This document shows positions 52,227 through 60,792 of a stretch of 64,000 bases of DNA, piece by piece. A program made the translations under genes and the position numbers. The first letter of the stretch is position 1, and each line of letters begins with the position of its first letter. The DNA lies in NCBI RefSeq assembly GCF_004341505.2, contig NZ_SLYP02000004.1:1-64000 (forward strand), given 5' to 3'. The DNA comes from Sphingomonas sp. JUb134. Its GTDB lineage: Bacteria > Pseudomonadota > Alphaproteobacteria > Sphingomonadales > Sphingomonadaceae. Under the pieces are notes generated by a model. It was not told the origin of the DNA. It ran no database searches and saw only the letters and a list, made by a program, of their open reading frames with translations.

Positions 52227-52826
52227 ATGGAAACCGTGCCAAATGGTCGCAGGCTGATCGGCTACGCCCGCGTGTCGCGCGGCGACTCGCAAGACCTCGA
52301 CCCGCAGCTTCGCGCGCTGACCGATTCGGGATGCGATCCGATCTACCGCGAGGAGGCATCGGGCGGCCGGTCCGATCGGCCCGAGCTGGCGCGCGCGATC
52401 GGCGCGTTGCAGCCCGGCGACGTATTCGTGGTGTGGAAGCTGGACCGGCTATCGCGCTCGCTTCGCGACCTCCTGTTCACGCTGGAGAAGATCACCGAGG
52501 CAGGCGCGGGGTTCCGATCGCTGACCGAGGCCGTCGATACCACCACGGCGGCAGGGCGCTTGATGACGCAGACCCTGGGCGCGTTCGCCGAGTTCGAGCG
52601 CGCCATGATCCGCGAGCGGACCATGAACGGGCTGCATCATGCGCGCCAGGCGGGGCGGCACCTTGGACGTCGGCCGAGCCTCACCGGCCCCCAGCGTGCC
52701 GATATCATCGCCAAGGCCGAATCCGGCCAAGGCTCCCCCGCCCAGCTCGCCAACCTGTTCCGCGTGTCGCGATCGACCGTGCAGCGCGTATTGCGCGAAC
52801 ATCGGGCGCGATTGGCGGGAGTGTAG
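52227..52826 (+). CDS. Serine resolvase/invertase
   Basis: 199 residues, complete. GRRLIGYARVSRGDSQDLDPQ carries the active-site Ser, followed by VVWKLDRLSRSLRDLLFTL and EFERAMIRERTMNGL, and a C-terminal helix-turn-helix (PAQLANLFRVSRSTVQRVL). It is the only gene of a transposon visible here, so it may be a plasmid multimer resolvase or what remains of a mobile element. Confidence 0.87.
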   Translation: METVPNGRRLIGYARVSRGDSQDLDPQLRALTDSGCDPIYREEASGGRSDRPELARAIGALQPGDVFVVWKLDRLSRSLRDLLFTLEKITEAGAGFRSLTEAVDTTTAAGRLMTQTLGAFAEFERAMIRERTMNGLHHARQAGRHLGRRPSLTGPQRADIIAKAESGQGSPAQLANLFRVSRSTVQRVLREHRARLAGV

Positions 52827-52956
52827 CCCCCTGCCCTGCCCGGCTTGATGGAGGTCGTCGTTTCGACGTCCGCGTCTTTATCCTACCCACCCGACCCTTG
52901 GGCCGAGCAACGCTTATCTCTTGACCGCGTTGTGAGATACAACTACATTTGAGCCA

Positions 52957-53307
52957 ATGCATCGAAAAGCCCTGCGCAACATTTCGTGGATCAAGGGCGC
53001 GCTCAAAGAGTTCGGCCGCTTTCCCGAGGACGCGCAGGACCAGGCGACCGACGCTCTCACGGTGATCGCCGAGGGCGACACGCCGGAAATCGCCAAGCCC
53101 ATGACCGGGTTGGGTTCGGGCATATGGGAACTGGCGATCAAGGAACGGGGAGAAGCCTTCCGGGTGATCTACGCCCTCCAGCTCGACGACGACATTTGGG
53201 TGGTTCACGCCTTCCAGAAGAAGTCCAAGAGCGGGATCGCCACCCCGAAGCAGGAAATCGACTTGGTGCGCGAGCGCATCAAGCGTCTGAAGGAGGCGCT
53301 GCAATGA
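52957..53307 (+). CDS. higB: HigB/RelE-type toxin
   Basis: 116 residues. Matches the phage-Gp49-like/HigB toxin family: ISWIKGALKEFGRFPEDAQ, KPMTGLGSGIWELAIKERGEAFRVIYALQLDD and a basic C-terminus (AFQKKSKSGIATPKQEIDLVRERIKRL). These are ribosome-dependent mRNA interferases. It precedes and overlaps (ATGA) its antitoxin, the reversed order typical of higBA. It should help keep the plasmid by post-segregational killing. Confidence 0.85.
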   Translation: MHRKALRNISWIKGALKEFGRFPEDAQDQATDALTVIAEGDTPEIAKPMTGLGSGIWELAIKERGEAFRVIYALQLDDDIWVVHAFQKKSKSGIATPKQEIDLVRERIKRLKEALQ

Positions 53308-53642
53308 CCGACGATGACGACTTCGAGCTGATCCGAGGCACTGGCAACGTCTATGCCGACCTTGGCATGAAGGAACCCGAACAGCGCCAGCTTCGCGCCA
53401 TTCTGGCGGGCGAGATCAGCAAGACGCTGGCGACCGACAATCTGACGGTGCGGGCGGCCGAGAAGATCACCGGCGTCGCTGCCGCCGATTTTTCGCGCAT
53501 CCGCCAGGCCAAGCTCAAGGGCTTTACCATCGACCGGTTGATGACGATTCTCGACCGGCTCAATCGCGACGTGCAGGTGTCGGTATCGGTATTGCCGCGT
53601 AAGGTGGACGGTCAGGCGGGGTTTCACCTTCATCCGGCCTGA
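53304..53642 (+). CDS. higA: HigA-type antitoxin
   Basis: 112 residues from ATG 53304, overlapping the toxin stop by 4 bases. The Xre-like helix-turn-helix (LTVRAAEKITGVAAADFSRIRQAKLKGFTIDRLMTILDRL) would bind both toxin and promoter. An acidic N-terminus (TDDDDFELIRG) is common in these antitoxins. It is complete and pairs with the preceding gene. Confidence 0.87.
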   Translation: MTDDDDFELIRGTGNVYADLGMKEPEQRQLRAILAGEISKTLATDNLTVRAAEKITGVAAADFSRIRQAKLKGFTIDRLMTILDRLNRDVQVSVSVLPRKVDGQAGFHLHPA

Positions 53643-53668
53643 TCGGCACGCACCGAGAGAGATTGAAG

Positions 53669-53908
53669 ATGGCTGACAACAAACACCGAGGGCCAACCCT
53701 CGACAGCTTCCTTGAGCAGGAAGGCTTTCTTGCCGACTCACAGACCAAGACGATCGACGAGGACGCCGTTCGATCCGAAATGCCGAACGCCGAGACGCGC
53801 GCGGCGATGGAGTCGGCGCGCGTTACAATGAAGGCGCACCGCGTCGGCTTCACCGATCCGCAGGAACTCCTTGACGCCCTCGACGACGAAACTCGTTTAG
53901 GTCGCTGA
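53669..53908 (+). CDS. Small antitoxin-like protein (RelB-type), no partner seen
   Basis: 79 residues from ATG 53669. The C-terminal stretch PNAETRAAMESARVTMKAHRVGFTDPQELLDALDD resembles RelB/DinJ-like antitoxin tails. No toxin gene follows; the next 180 bases are a repeat-rich non-coding region before a ParA gene. It could be an orphan antitoxin, a third component for the preceding higBA pair or an unrelated protein. Confidence 0.5.
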   Translation: MADNKHRGPTLDSFLEQEGFLADSQTKTIDEDAVRSEMPNAETRAAMESARVTMKAHRVGFTDPQELLDALDDETRLGR

Positions 53909-54033
53909 TAGCAGCAGGACATGGGGTGCCTGCCGCTGCGCGGCACCGCCGCTCAAGCGGTCTTGGCCCGCCGGGTTCCGATCGGCTGGCGGGGGCGAGG
54001 ATCCGCGCAGCGGATCGCCGCCTTGACCTAGAC

Positions 54034-54096
54034 GCATGGAACGTCCACACGTGAACGTGTTCACAAGTCCACACGTTCACGTGTTCAGGGGTTCAC
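54034..54096. promoter_or_regulatory. GTGAAC-type repeat cluster before the second ParA gene
   Basis: Dense inverted and direct copies of GTGAACGTG / CACGTTCAC and shortened forms (GTCCACACG) lie in the 60 bases before ATG 54097. Similar clusters occur at 54716-54760, 55046-55080 and 55345-55390. A centromere/operator for the ParA-RHH system is likely. 53909-54033 shows nothing else. Confidence 0.7.
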
Positions 54097-54780
54097 ATGA
54101 AGGTCATCACCGTCATCAGTCAGAAGGGCGGCGCGGGTAAGACGACACTGGCAATCCACCTAGCCGCGGCCGGGGCGGGCGCGGGGCTTGCCGTGTTGAT
54201 TCTCGATACCGACCCGCAGGCGACGGCAAGCCACTGGAGCGAGTGGCGCGGATCGTCGGACCTTGAGGTGGTCGATTGCGCCTCCCCTCCCCTTTTGCCC
54301 CGCAAGCTCCAACAAGCGGCCGAACTCGGGGCCGACTTGGTGGTGATCGACACCCCGCCCCATGCCGACATCATGGCGCGGGAGGCCTGCAAGGTCGCAG
54401 ACCTGGTGTTGATTCCGTGTCGTCCGCAAGCCTTCGACCTCAAAGCCGTCGAGATGACGGCCGAGCTTGTGCAGGCGAGCGGCAAGCCCGCGTTCGTGCT
54501 GTTCATGGGCGGCCCCCAGCGCGCGCCGACAACCTACCGGGATGCCCGCGAGCTGATCGAGGGCAGCGATGGCGTCGCCGGCATGGGCGTAGACGTTGCG
54601 CCCGTCATGCTCACCCAGCGGGCGATCTATCATCACAGCACGGCGCAGGGGAAAACCGCGATCGAGCTGGAACCCGAAGGTAAAGCGGCCGAGGAGGTCG
54701 CCGCGCTATGGGCGTGGACAAGTGGACAGGTGAACGTGTCCACACGTTCACGGATGAACAAGAAGCGGGGCGCGGCATGA
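54097..54780 (+). CDS. ParA-family ATPase, type Ib (second partition system)
   Basis: 227 residues. Deviant Walker A is KGGAGKTT at the N-terminus (MKVITVISQKGGAGKTTLAIHL), Walker A' is DTDPQAT, and VVIDTPPH is the Walker B region. There is no N-terminal DNA-binding domain, which places it with short ParF/Soj-like ATPases that work with ribbon-helix-helix partners. The final 45 bases contain part of a GTGAAC repeat cluster. It overlaps the next gene by 4 bases. Confidence 0.88.
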   Translation: MKVITVISQKGGAGKTTLAIHLAAAGAGAGLAVLILDTDPQATASHWSEWRGSSDLEVVDCASPPLLPRKLQQAAELGADLVVIDTPPHADIMAREACKVADLVLIPCRPQAFDLKAVEMTAELVQASGKPAFVLFMGGPQRAPTTYRDARELIEGSDGVAGMGVDVAPVMLTQRAIYHHSTAQGKTAIELEPEGKAAEEVAALWAWTSGQVNVSTRSRMNKKRGAA

Positions 54781-55043
54781 GCAAATTTGGCGCGATGAAG
54801 CAGCAGCGGGTGGAGAAGGCTGGCGCGATCGGCGACAGCCCCGACCAGGCGACGGCGACGCCCGCCACCCGCGCGCAGACCCGGCAGGGCAAGAAGGCCG
54901 TGAGCGCCTATTTCAGCCCCGAGGTCAGTCGCGGTCTGAACATGCTGGCGGCCGAGCAGGGAACGACGTTGCAGGCGCTCCTTGGCGAAGCCATCGACCT
55001 GCTCATGCGCCAGCACGGCAAGCATCCGTTTGGCGAGCGATAA
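54777..55043 (+). CDS. Ribbon-helix-helix protein, ParG-like 1
   Basis: 88 residues from ATG 54777 (ATGA overlap with ParA). A disordered basic N-terminus (KQQRVEKAGAIGDSPDQATATPATRAQTRQGKK) precedes a ribbon-helix-helix (AVSAYFSPEVSRGLNMLAAEQGTTLQALLGEAIDLLMRQHG). That layout matches ParG, the centromere-binding partner of ParF. It is bordered on both sides by GTGAAC repeat clusters. Likely CTP-independent partition adaptor and repressor. Confidence 0.8.
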   Translation: MSKFGAMKQQRVEKAGAIGDSPDQATATPATRAQTRQGKKAVSAYFSPEVSRGLNMLAAEQGTTLQALLGEAIDLLMRQHGKHPFGER

Positions 55044-55096
55044 CTGTCCACGTGTGAATATGTGAACGTGTGAACACAAGATTAGGAGCTTTGGGG

Positions 55097-55348
55097 GTGG
55101 CAAGATCGACGAACGCCAGGAAATCGACCGGCACGCCCGCAGAGGTTGAAGAACCGATGCTGCCGATCGAAGCGCCACGTCGCCAGCGCAATCGCATCGG
55201 CAAGAAGTCGATCGCCGGTCGTTTCGATCCGGCGGTTGCCCGAGCGTTCGCGATCCTCGCCGTCAAGGAAGACAGCACGATCGAGGCGATGTTGACCGAG
55301 GCCGTCCTCGACATTCTCCAGAAATACAATCAGCCCATCGAGAAGTGA
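55097..55348 (+). CDS. Ribbon-helix-helix protein, ParG-like 2
   Basis: 83 residues from GTG 55097, chosen for AGGAG upstream; an earlier in-frame GTG at 55070 lies within a repeat cluster. Basic disordered N-terminus (ARSTNARKSTGTP) followed by KSIAGRFDPAVARAFAILAVKEDSTIEAMLTEAVLDIL, a ribbon-helix-helix. It is a paralogue-like second RHH protein after ParG-like 1, separated by a repeat cluster; two RHH adaptors for one ParA is unusual. Confidence 0.7.
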   Translation: MARSTNARKSTGTPAEVEEPMLPIEAPRRQRNRIGKKSIAGRFDPAVARAFAILAVKEDSTIEAMLTEAVLDILQKYNQPIEK

Positions 55349-55705
55349 ACAGGTTCACGTGTGAATGTGTGAACACGTGAACACCTGACCTATTGCGCCA
55401 GCATTATAGAGCGCACTTCCCAAAGACATAGGAATCTGACAGGCTTTGGTGTCGGCGGACACGTTCGCCGATTCGCCGTGGCGATCGTAGCGGGTGGCAC
55501 CGCTAGGGCCAAAACGACGAAAGCCCGGCTTGGCGGCCGGGCTCTCGGAAAGTCTGATGGGCGGAGGCCCGCGTTCTGTAGCAGGAACAGCCTCCCGCAG
55601 ATCGGACGCGAAGTCAACTCGAAAACGCTGTTTTCGAGAACGGGAGAGCTTTGTCCATGAAGGATTGCCGCCAGCAGCCGGGCCGACCGAACGACGGGAG
55701 GTTCC
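55349..55705. promoter_or_regulatory. Control region of the fourth replication-type gene
   Basis: No gene. It begins with a GTGAAC repeat cluster (to about 55388). A GC-rich hairpin AGCCCGGC/GCCGGGCT lies near 55526-55548, terminator-like for transcription from either side. CTCGAAAAC and GTTTTCGAG form a perfect 9-bp inverted repeat around GCT at about 55618-55638, likely an operator or initiator site. Confidence 0.5.
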
Positions 55706-56245
55706 ATGCAAACTGTGTTCGAGGCCCTTGGAGGGGCGAAGGGTAGGCGGCCCGGCCGTCAGACCGGCCAGCGGGTCCACCGCTACAGCCGCACCGAGGA
55801 GGGCCGGGAAGGGCGGTTCTGGCAACCGTTCAGTCCCAAGAACGTCGCTCGCTTCATGCAGGCGGCCGAGAAATATGACCGGTTGAAACGGCTTGCCCAC
55901 CGGCGCGAGCGCAACAACCGCGAGAATGGCGCGATCGGCCATGTCGGGCTTGAGGTGTTGCGCGAGTTGCTTCGCCTGATCGACTACAAGACAGGCCGAC
56001 TCGATCCGGCCATCGCGACGCTGGCGCTTCGCATCGGCCGCTCGATCGCGGCCGTGGTGGATGCGCTCAAGCGGCTCAAGGCGCATGGCTTCCTCGACTG
56101 GTTGCGTCGCTATGTGCCGACCGGCAACGCAGGAATGCGCGGCCCCCAGGTCAAACAGACCTCGAACGCCTACCGCTTGATGCTCCCGCCGCAGGTCGAG
56201 CGTGGCATGACGCCTCCACCGCCAGAAGGGGTCGGTTCCGGCTGA
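55706..56245 (+). pseudogene. Plasmid replication-type HTH protein, truncated by Tn3
   Basis: Native sequence runs to 56227, then the Tn3 end supplies the last codons and a TGA at 56243. The N-terminal domain (DRLKRLAHRRERNNRENGAIGHVGLEVLRELLRLIDYKTGRLDPA) and winged helix (IATLALRIGRSIAAVVDALKRLKAHGFLDWLRR) match alphaproteobacterial plasmid replication/HTH proteins, usually longer. ATG 55706 has GGGAGG upstream. Its loss by transposition would leave this replicon module inactive, though a shortened product of 179 residues is possible. Confidence 0.7.
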
Positions 56246-56260
56246 GGGCGGAATGACACC

Positions 56261-59158
56261 CTAAGCGCCGGCGTCCTTGGGCCAAAGGTACTCGCCAGTG
56301 AGGAGGATGTGTGCCCATCCGAGCGGCGAAATATGGGCGAGAAGATGGTCGGGGGTATCGAGCCCTTCGCGGCGCCGGGCCTCAACGGCATGGCCAAGGT
56401 GCAGGGTGTTCCAGTAGACGATGATGGCGGTGAGCAGGTTGAGGCCGGCGATCCGGTAATGCTGACCCTCCGTCGTGCGGTCGCGGATTTCGCCCTGACG
56501 GCCGATGCGCAGGGCATTTTTCAGCGCATGATGTGCCTCGCCTTTGTTGAGGCCGACCTGTGCACGGCGCTGCATGCCGACGTCGAGTATCCATTCGATG
56601 ATGAACAGCGTCCGCTCGATCCGGCCCACCTCGCGCAGCGCGGAGGCAAGATCGTTCTGGCGCGGATAGGAGGCGAGCTTGCGCAAGATGCTGCTCGGCG
56701 CGACCTGTCCAGCGCTCATGGTGGCGGCGCAGCGGAACAGATCGGGCCAGTTGGAAACGATCAGCGCCTCACGCGCCTTGCCGCCCACCAGCGGGCGCAA
56801 TTCGCTCGGCGTCGCGGCAGGGTCGAACACGTACAGTCGTTTGGATGGGAGGTCGCGGATGCGCAGTACAAGGCGGCAGCCGAGCATCGCGCTGATCCCG
56901 AACAGATGATCGGTGAACCCGCCAGTGTCGGCGTACTGCTCTTCGATCCGTCGCCCTGCCTCATTCATCGTCAGCCCGTCGAGTAGATAAGGTGCTTCGC
57001 TGACCGTGGCTGGAATGGTCCGCGATGCAAACGGCGCGAAGCGGTCGTTGACGTGGGTATAGGCCTTGATGCCGGGATCGTTGCCGTAGCGGGCGTTGAT
57101 CGTATTCATCGCTTCGCCCTGCCGTGCGGCGGGGAAGAACTGGCCATCGGCCGATGCGGATCTGCCCATACCCCAGACCTGGGCCATCGGCAGCGCCCCT
57201 TGCGCCGCGACCACGTTGGCCAGCGCCTGGTCGATCGCCTCGCTTTCGACGTGCCAGCGAGCGAGACGGGAGAGTTGCCAATAGTCGTGAGTGTTGGAAG
57301 CCTCTGCCATCTTACGCAGACCCAAATTCAGGCCCTCGGCAAGCAGGACGTTGAGCAGGCCGATTCGGTCGCCGCATGGCACGCCGGTGCGCAGATGCGT
57401 GAAGGCATCAGTGAAACCCAGCGCGGTATCGACTTCGAGCAGCAGATCGGTGATGCGGACGGGCGGCAGCCGGCGATACAGATCAAGCACCAGATCCTCG
57501 ATCCCATCCGGCGCGTCAGCGGTGAGCCGATCAATGCGCAGCGTGCCGTCCTCGATGCTGCCTTTCGGAATTGTACCGCTGCGCACGGCGCGACCGAGCC
57601 GGGCAAGGCCATCAGCGAGACGCACTTTGCGGTCAGCCAGCCAGACATGCGGGTCGGACGGGACCGCCAGCTTCGCGGCATGCGCGACCGCCATCGGCAC
57701 GAGGACGTGGCGCAGGTCACCATATCGATGCGAGCGGTCGAGCCATATGTCGCCCGAGCGCAGCGCGTCGCGCAGGTGAAACATGACCGCGACTTCCCGG
57801 AGGCGGGCATCATCATCGCCCTTCGCCCGCAACTGTCGCCGCCATTTGGAATGCGGGCGCAAGAAATCGTCGGCCGCCGGAACTGCGCCCTTGGTAGCGA
57901 TGACGGTAGCCGCGTCCAGCAAAGGCCGTGCAACCGCCGCAGCTTTGAGGTCGAGGCATCGCAGCATGCGCGGGGCATACCGACGGAAGCGGTGATACCC
58001 CTGATCAACATAGGCCAGCGGATCATCGCCCAAGGTGTCCGTCAACGTCTTGGCCGTAGCGACGAGGCTGGTGAGCCGTTCCCATCCCGCCCCGCCCGCG
58101 ACCGCATCTTCCAGCGACGCGCCGTCGCCATGCGCTTCGAGCAATGATTGACCGAGTGCAGTGAAGCCGTTCAAAGTCGCAGTGGTAGCGCCTCTGGTTT
58201 CTACGACCCGCGCGTCATGCAGTTGCTTCGCGTCGCGCCAGGTGCGGCCAACGATCCGGTCATGTGTTTCGATCACCGCATCCGCAGTCGCCGTGGCCCA
58301 TTCAATGACGCAGACCGCCATGATAGCGCGGCGCCGATCGGCGCCGAGGTCGCGCAGGCCATCGGCGAAGTAGCGCTCGCCCTGCCGGCGTAGCCGGGCG
58401 ACGCGATGCGGTGGAACACCGGCAAGTATACCATCATTGAGGTTCATCGCGCGCAGGAACTCGAGCCGGTCGAGCAGCCGGTTCGCCGCGGCGGAGTTGT
58501 TGCCCGGCTCAATCCGGCGCAGCCAGATGAAGCGGCTGATCGCCCCCGGCAGCATCTCGGTAGTCAGTCGGTCGAGCCCATCACAGGCGACGGGATCGAG
58601 ACGGGCCGCGATCCGCTTCTCGATCCGACGTTCGGCGGCGACGAGCGCGTCCGCGCACAAACGCTCGATTGTCGTGATCGCCGGCAGGATGGTCATGGTT
58701 TCACGGCAGCGGGCAATGAAGCGCCGGGCAAGGTCGTCGTTTGAGCGTGCCTGCTCGGCTTCGGCGAGAAGCCAATCGCGGAAAGCCCTGGCATACGGTC
58801 CCCGTCCGGGGAACATTCTGTATCCGTAGATACGGCGCAGCGCCTCCATGTGCTGGTGGCGGGTTTGGCGTCGAACGGCATAGGCCGCGAGCGTCTCGCC
58901 AGCGATGCCAAGCTGGGCGCCTAGAAAGGCAGATACAGTGTGTGGGATCAGTTCGCCGGGAGCAAGGGTCCGGCCTGGATATCGCAGCGCGCACAACTGC
59001 AGGGCGAACCCGATGCGGTTCTCCGGTCGGCGACGCCGGTCGATATGAATCAGGTCATCGTCTGCCAGAAGATAATGGCGCAGCAGCGCCGCTTCGTCAG
59101 TCGGTAGGTCGAGTAGGGCCGAACGCTGTCGGGCGCTGAGGATATGGCGTCTCGGCAT
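56261..59158 (-). CDS. tnpA: Tn3-family transposase
   Basis: 965 residues from ATG 59158 (MPRRHILSARQR); an in-frame start 19 codons upstream is less likely. The C-terminal DDE_Tnp_Tn3 domain carries SASADGQFF, HVNDRFAPFASRTIPAT, YADTGGFTDHLFGISAMLG (catalytic Asp region) and LNKGEAHHALKNAL (catalytic Glu). Length matches full Tn3 transposases. The stop lies inside the left inverted repeat. Replicative transposition is expected. Confidence 0.92.
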   Translation of the reverse strand: MPRRHILSARQRSALLDLPTDEAALLRHYLLADDDLIHIDRRRRPENRIGFALQLCALRYPGRTLAPGELIPHTVSAFLGAQLGIAGETLAAYAVRRQTRHQHMEALRRIYGYRMFPGRGPYARAFRDWLLAEAEQARSNDDLARRFIARCRETMTILPAITTIERLCADALVAAERRIEKRIAARLDPVACDGLDRLTTEMLPGAISRFIWLRRIEPGNNSAAANRLLDRLEFLRAMNLNDGILAGVPPHRVARLRRQGERYFADGLRDLGADRRRAIMAVCVIEWATATADAVIETHDRIVGRTWRDAKQLHDARVVETRGATTATLNGFTALGQSLLEAHGDGASLEDAVAGGAGWERLTSLVATAKTLTDTLGDDPLAYVDQGYHRFRRYAPRMLRCLDLKAAAVARPLLDAATVIATKGAVPAADDFLRPHSKWRRQLRAKGDDDARLREVAVMFHLRDALRSGDIWLDRSHRYGDLRHVLVPMAVAHAAKLAVPSDPHVWLADRKVRLADGLARLGRAVRSGTIPKGSIEDGTLRIDRLTADAPDGIEDLVLDLYRRLPPVRITDLLLEVDTALGFTDAFTHLRTGVPCGDRIGLLNVLLAEGLNLGLRKMAEASNTHDYWQLSRLARWHVESEAIDQALANVVAAQGALPMAQVWGMGRSASADGQFFPAARQGEAMNTINARYGNDPGIKAYTHVNDRFAPFASRTIPATVSEAPYLLDGLTMNEAGRRIEEQYADTGGFTDHLFGISAMLGCRLVLRIRDLPSKRLYVFDPAATPSELRPLVGGKAREALIVSNWPDLFRCAATMSAGQVAPSSILRKLASYPRQNDLASALREVGRIERTLFIIEWILDVGMQRRAQVGLNKGEAHHALKNALRIGRQGEIRDRTTEGQHYRIAGLNLLTAIIVYWNTLHLGHAVEARRREGLDTPDHLLAHISPLGWAHILLTGEYLWPKDAGA

Positions 59159-59253
59159 GCACGGCTTGTCCCCATTGAACAGAAGTCTGTTTTGGACAAC
59201 ACTGACCCCACGCAAATCAAGGCTTTTCGAGGCCTAATTCCAGAAGGGTTCAA
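59159..59253. promoter_or_regulatory. Putative res site and divergent promoters of the Tn3 element
   Basis: The 95-bp gap between tnpA and tnpR contains the dyad AACAGA-AG-TCTGTT (about 59178-59191). The res site of a Tn3 element normally lies here. Confidence 0.45.
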
Positions 59254-59883
59254 TTGGGACAGCGCGCCGCCATCTACGCCAGGGTTTCGACAGCCGACCA
59301 GTCGTGCGAACGGCAGCTCCGCGACCTGGCCGGCTTTGCCGAGCGTGGCGGCTATGAAGTGGTCGAGGTCTTCCGCGAAACCGCGTCGGGCATGAAGGCA
59401 AACCGTTCGGCGCGGGCTGAGGTGATGAAGCTGGCGCAGGCACGCCATATCGATGCGATCCTCGTTACCGAACTCAGTCGCTGGGGGCGTTCGACCCAGG
59501 ACCTGCTCGATACACTCAACCGGCTGTCGGGCTGGCGCGTGTCGGTGGTCGCGATGAGCGGCATGACGTTCGAGGTCGATACGCCGCATGGGCGGATGAT
59601 GGCGACGATGCTCGCAGGTATAGCCCAGTTTGAGCGCGACATGCTGAGCGAGCGGGTCCGCTCTGGCCTTGCTGCAGCGCGGGCACGTGGCCGCAAACTC
59701 GGCCGGCAACTGGGGGAGCGACCCAAGTCGGACCGCCTCGCGCCCAAAGTGTTGGCGCATATCGCCGAGGGGCGGAGCTATCGCTGGATCGCTCGCGACC
59801 TGGGACTCAGCAAGAACACGGTCGCCGGGATCGTGGCTCGCGCACGGGGTAACGTGAGCCCTGATGTCACGGTGACGACATGA
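59254..59883 (+). CDS. tnpR: Serine resolvase of the Tn3 element
   Basis: 209 residues from TTG 59254 with AGAAGGG upstream. Active-site Ser is in AAIYARVSTADQSCERQ; it has VTELSRWGRSTQDLLDTL, FERDMLSERVRSGLAAARARG and a C-terminal helix-turn-helix (YRWIARDLGLSKNTVAGIVARA). It resolves cointegrates formed by TnpA. Its stop overlaps the next start as ATGA. Confidence 0.9.
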   Translation: MGQRAAIYARVSTADQSCERQLRDLAGFAERGGYEVVEVFRETASGMKANRSARAEVMKLAQARHIDAILVTELSRWGRSTQDLLDTLNRLSGWRVSVVAMSGMTFEVDTPHGRMMATMLAGIAQFERDMLSERVRSGLAAARARGRKLGRQLGERPKSDRLAPKVLAHIAEGRSYRWIARDLGLSKNTVAGIVARARGNVSPDVTVTT

Positions 59884-60437
59884 CCGGGGCGTCTGGACGG
59901 CTGCGTCCCGATCCCCGGCGCAAGGCGCGGTTTCGCGAAATCGCCCGAGGCATTGTCGCCAAGGATCGCTACAATCGGAAGTACGGGATCGCCGTCGACA
60001 CTGCTGGCGCCATCGCGCAGGCGCTAGAGCGCGCGTACCGCGATGGAGTCCGGGACGACCCGGCCGCAGCCGTTCAAGCGCCCGAACAGGATGATGCCGG
60101 CCCGCTGGAATGGGCGTTGATCCCACCACGACCGCGAGATGCCTTCTGGAGTATCTGCCTATACACCCTGGGCCGCGATACCGATCTCCCACGTGACGGC
60201 CATCTCGCTCCGGCTATTACCGAACGCGGAACGCCCGGATGGACACTCGTGGCAGGAGGGTACACCCCTGACAGGGTGATCAGCGATAGGAGCATTGGCC
60301 CGCTTGTCCGCCTCGGCCTTATCGCGCTCGCAGTCGATTTACCGGTTCGCATGATCGTAACCGCACAGGGGAAGGAAACATGGGCTCTCTTCTGCCAGCG
60401 CGGTGGGATGTACCCTGAGGATCTCACTGACATTTGA
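59880..60437 (+). CDS. Tn3 passenger protein of unknown function
   Basis: 185 residues from ATG 59880, overlapping tnpR by 4 bases, so translation is coupled. Basic N-terminus (GRLRPDPRRKARFREIARGIVAKDRYNRKYGIAVDTAGAIAQALERAYRDG) and a mixed C-terminal half (LEWALIPPRPRDAFWSICLYTLG...DRVISDRSIGPLVRLGLIALAVD). No family recognised. Being fused to the tnpR message hints at a transposition or regulatory role rather than a random cargo. Confidence 0.6.
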   Translation: MTGASGRLRPDPRRKARFREIARGIVAKDRYNRKYGIAVDTAGAIAQALERAYRDGVRDDPAAAVQAPEQDDAGPLEWALIPPRPRDAFWSICLYTLGRDTDLPRDGHLAPAITERGTPGWTLVAGGYTPDRVISDRSIGPLVRLGLIALAVDLPVRMIVTAQGKETWALFCQRGGMYPEDLTDI

Positions 60438-60511
60438 TCCATTTGATCGACATCCATCCGGCGGAATGGTGAAGGGCAGCATCCGCCCCGTTGCAGACGT
60501 TCCCAATGGTC

Positions 60512-60630
60512 GTCATCCCGGCGCATGCCGGGACCGTGGGCTGTCTTTAGAAGCAGCCTCACGTCCGGGCGCCCTGGCGATAGCTATCGCCTCAAGACTT
60601 GCCCACGGTCCCGGCATGCGCCGGGATGAC
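60512..60630. repeat. REP-like 30-bp inverted repeat pair with inner palindrome
   Basis: Perfect 30-bp arms at 60512-60541 and 60601-60630 (starting GTCATCCCGGCGCATGCC) enclose 59 bases that contain GGCGATAGCTATCGCC (60576-60591), a 16-bp palindrome. This looks like chromosomal REP/BIME sequence of sphingomonads carried inside the transposon. Confidence 0.75.
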
Positions 60631-60658
60631 GGATGACCGCGCCCCACCCCAAATCAGC

Positions 60659-60792
60659 CGTCACCCTGAACTTGTTTCAGGGTCCATCAATCCGAAAGCC
60701 CAGTTTATGATCGGCCAACCGAGATGGCGGCACGAGCCACCACGCTCCGGCACCAATCGCCCGATGGATCCTGAAACAAGTTCAGGATGACG
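60659..60792. repeat. REP-like inverted repeat pair 2
   Basis: Arms at 60659-60688 and 60763-60792 (core CCTGAACTTGTTTCAGG) are inverted with two mismatches. Such CCTGAACTTGTTTCAGG elements are common between chromosomal genes of sphingomonads. No gene lies in 60438-60838. Confidence 0.72.

Noticed and set aside
60512..60792. REP-like inverted pairs as a transcription terminator or MITE
   Set aside because: Arms of 30 bp with long loops and known chromosomal-type cores fit REP elements better, and there is no terminal duplication.
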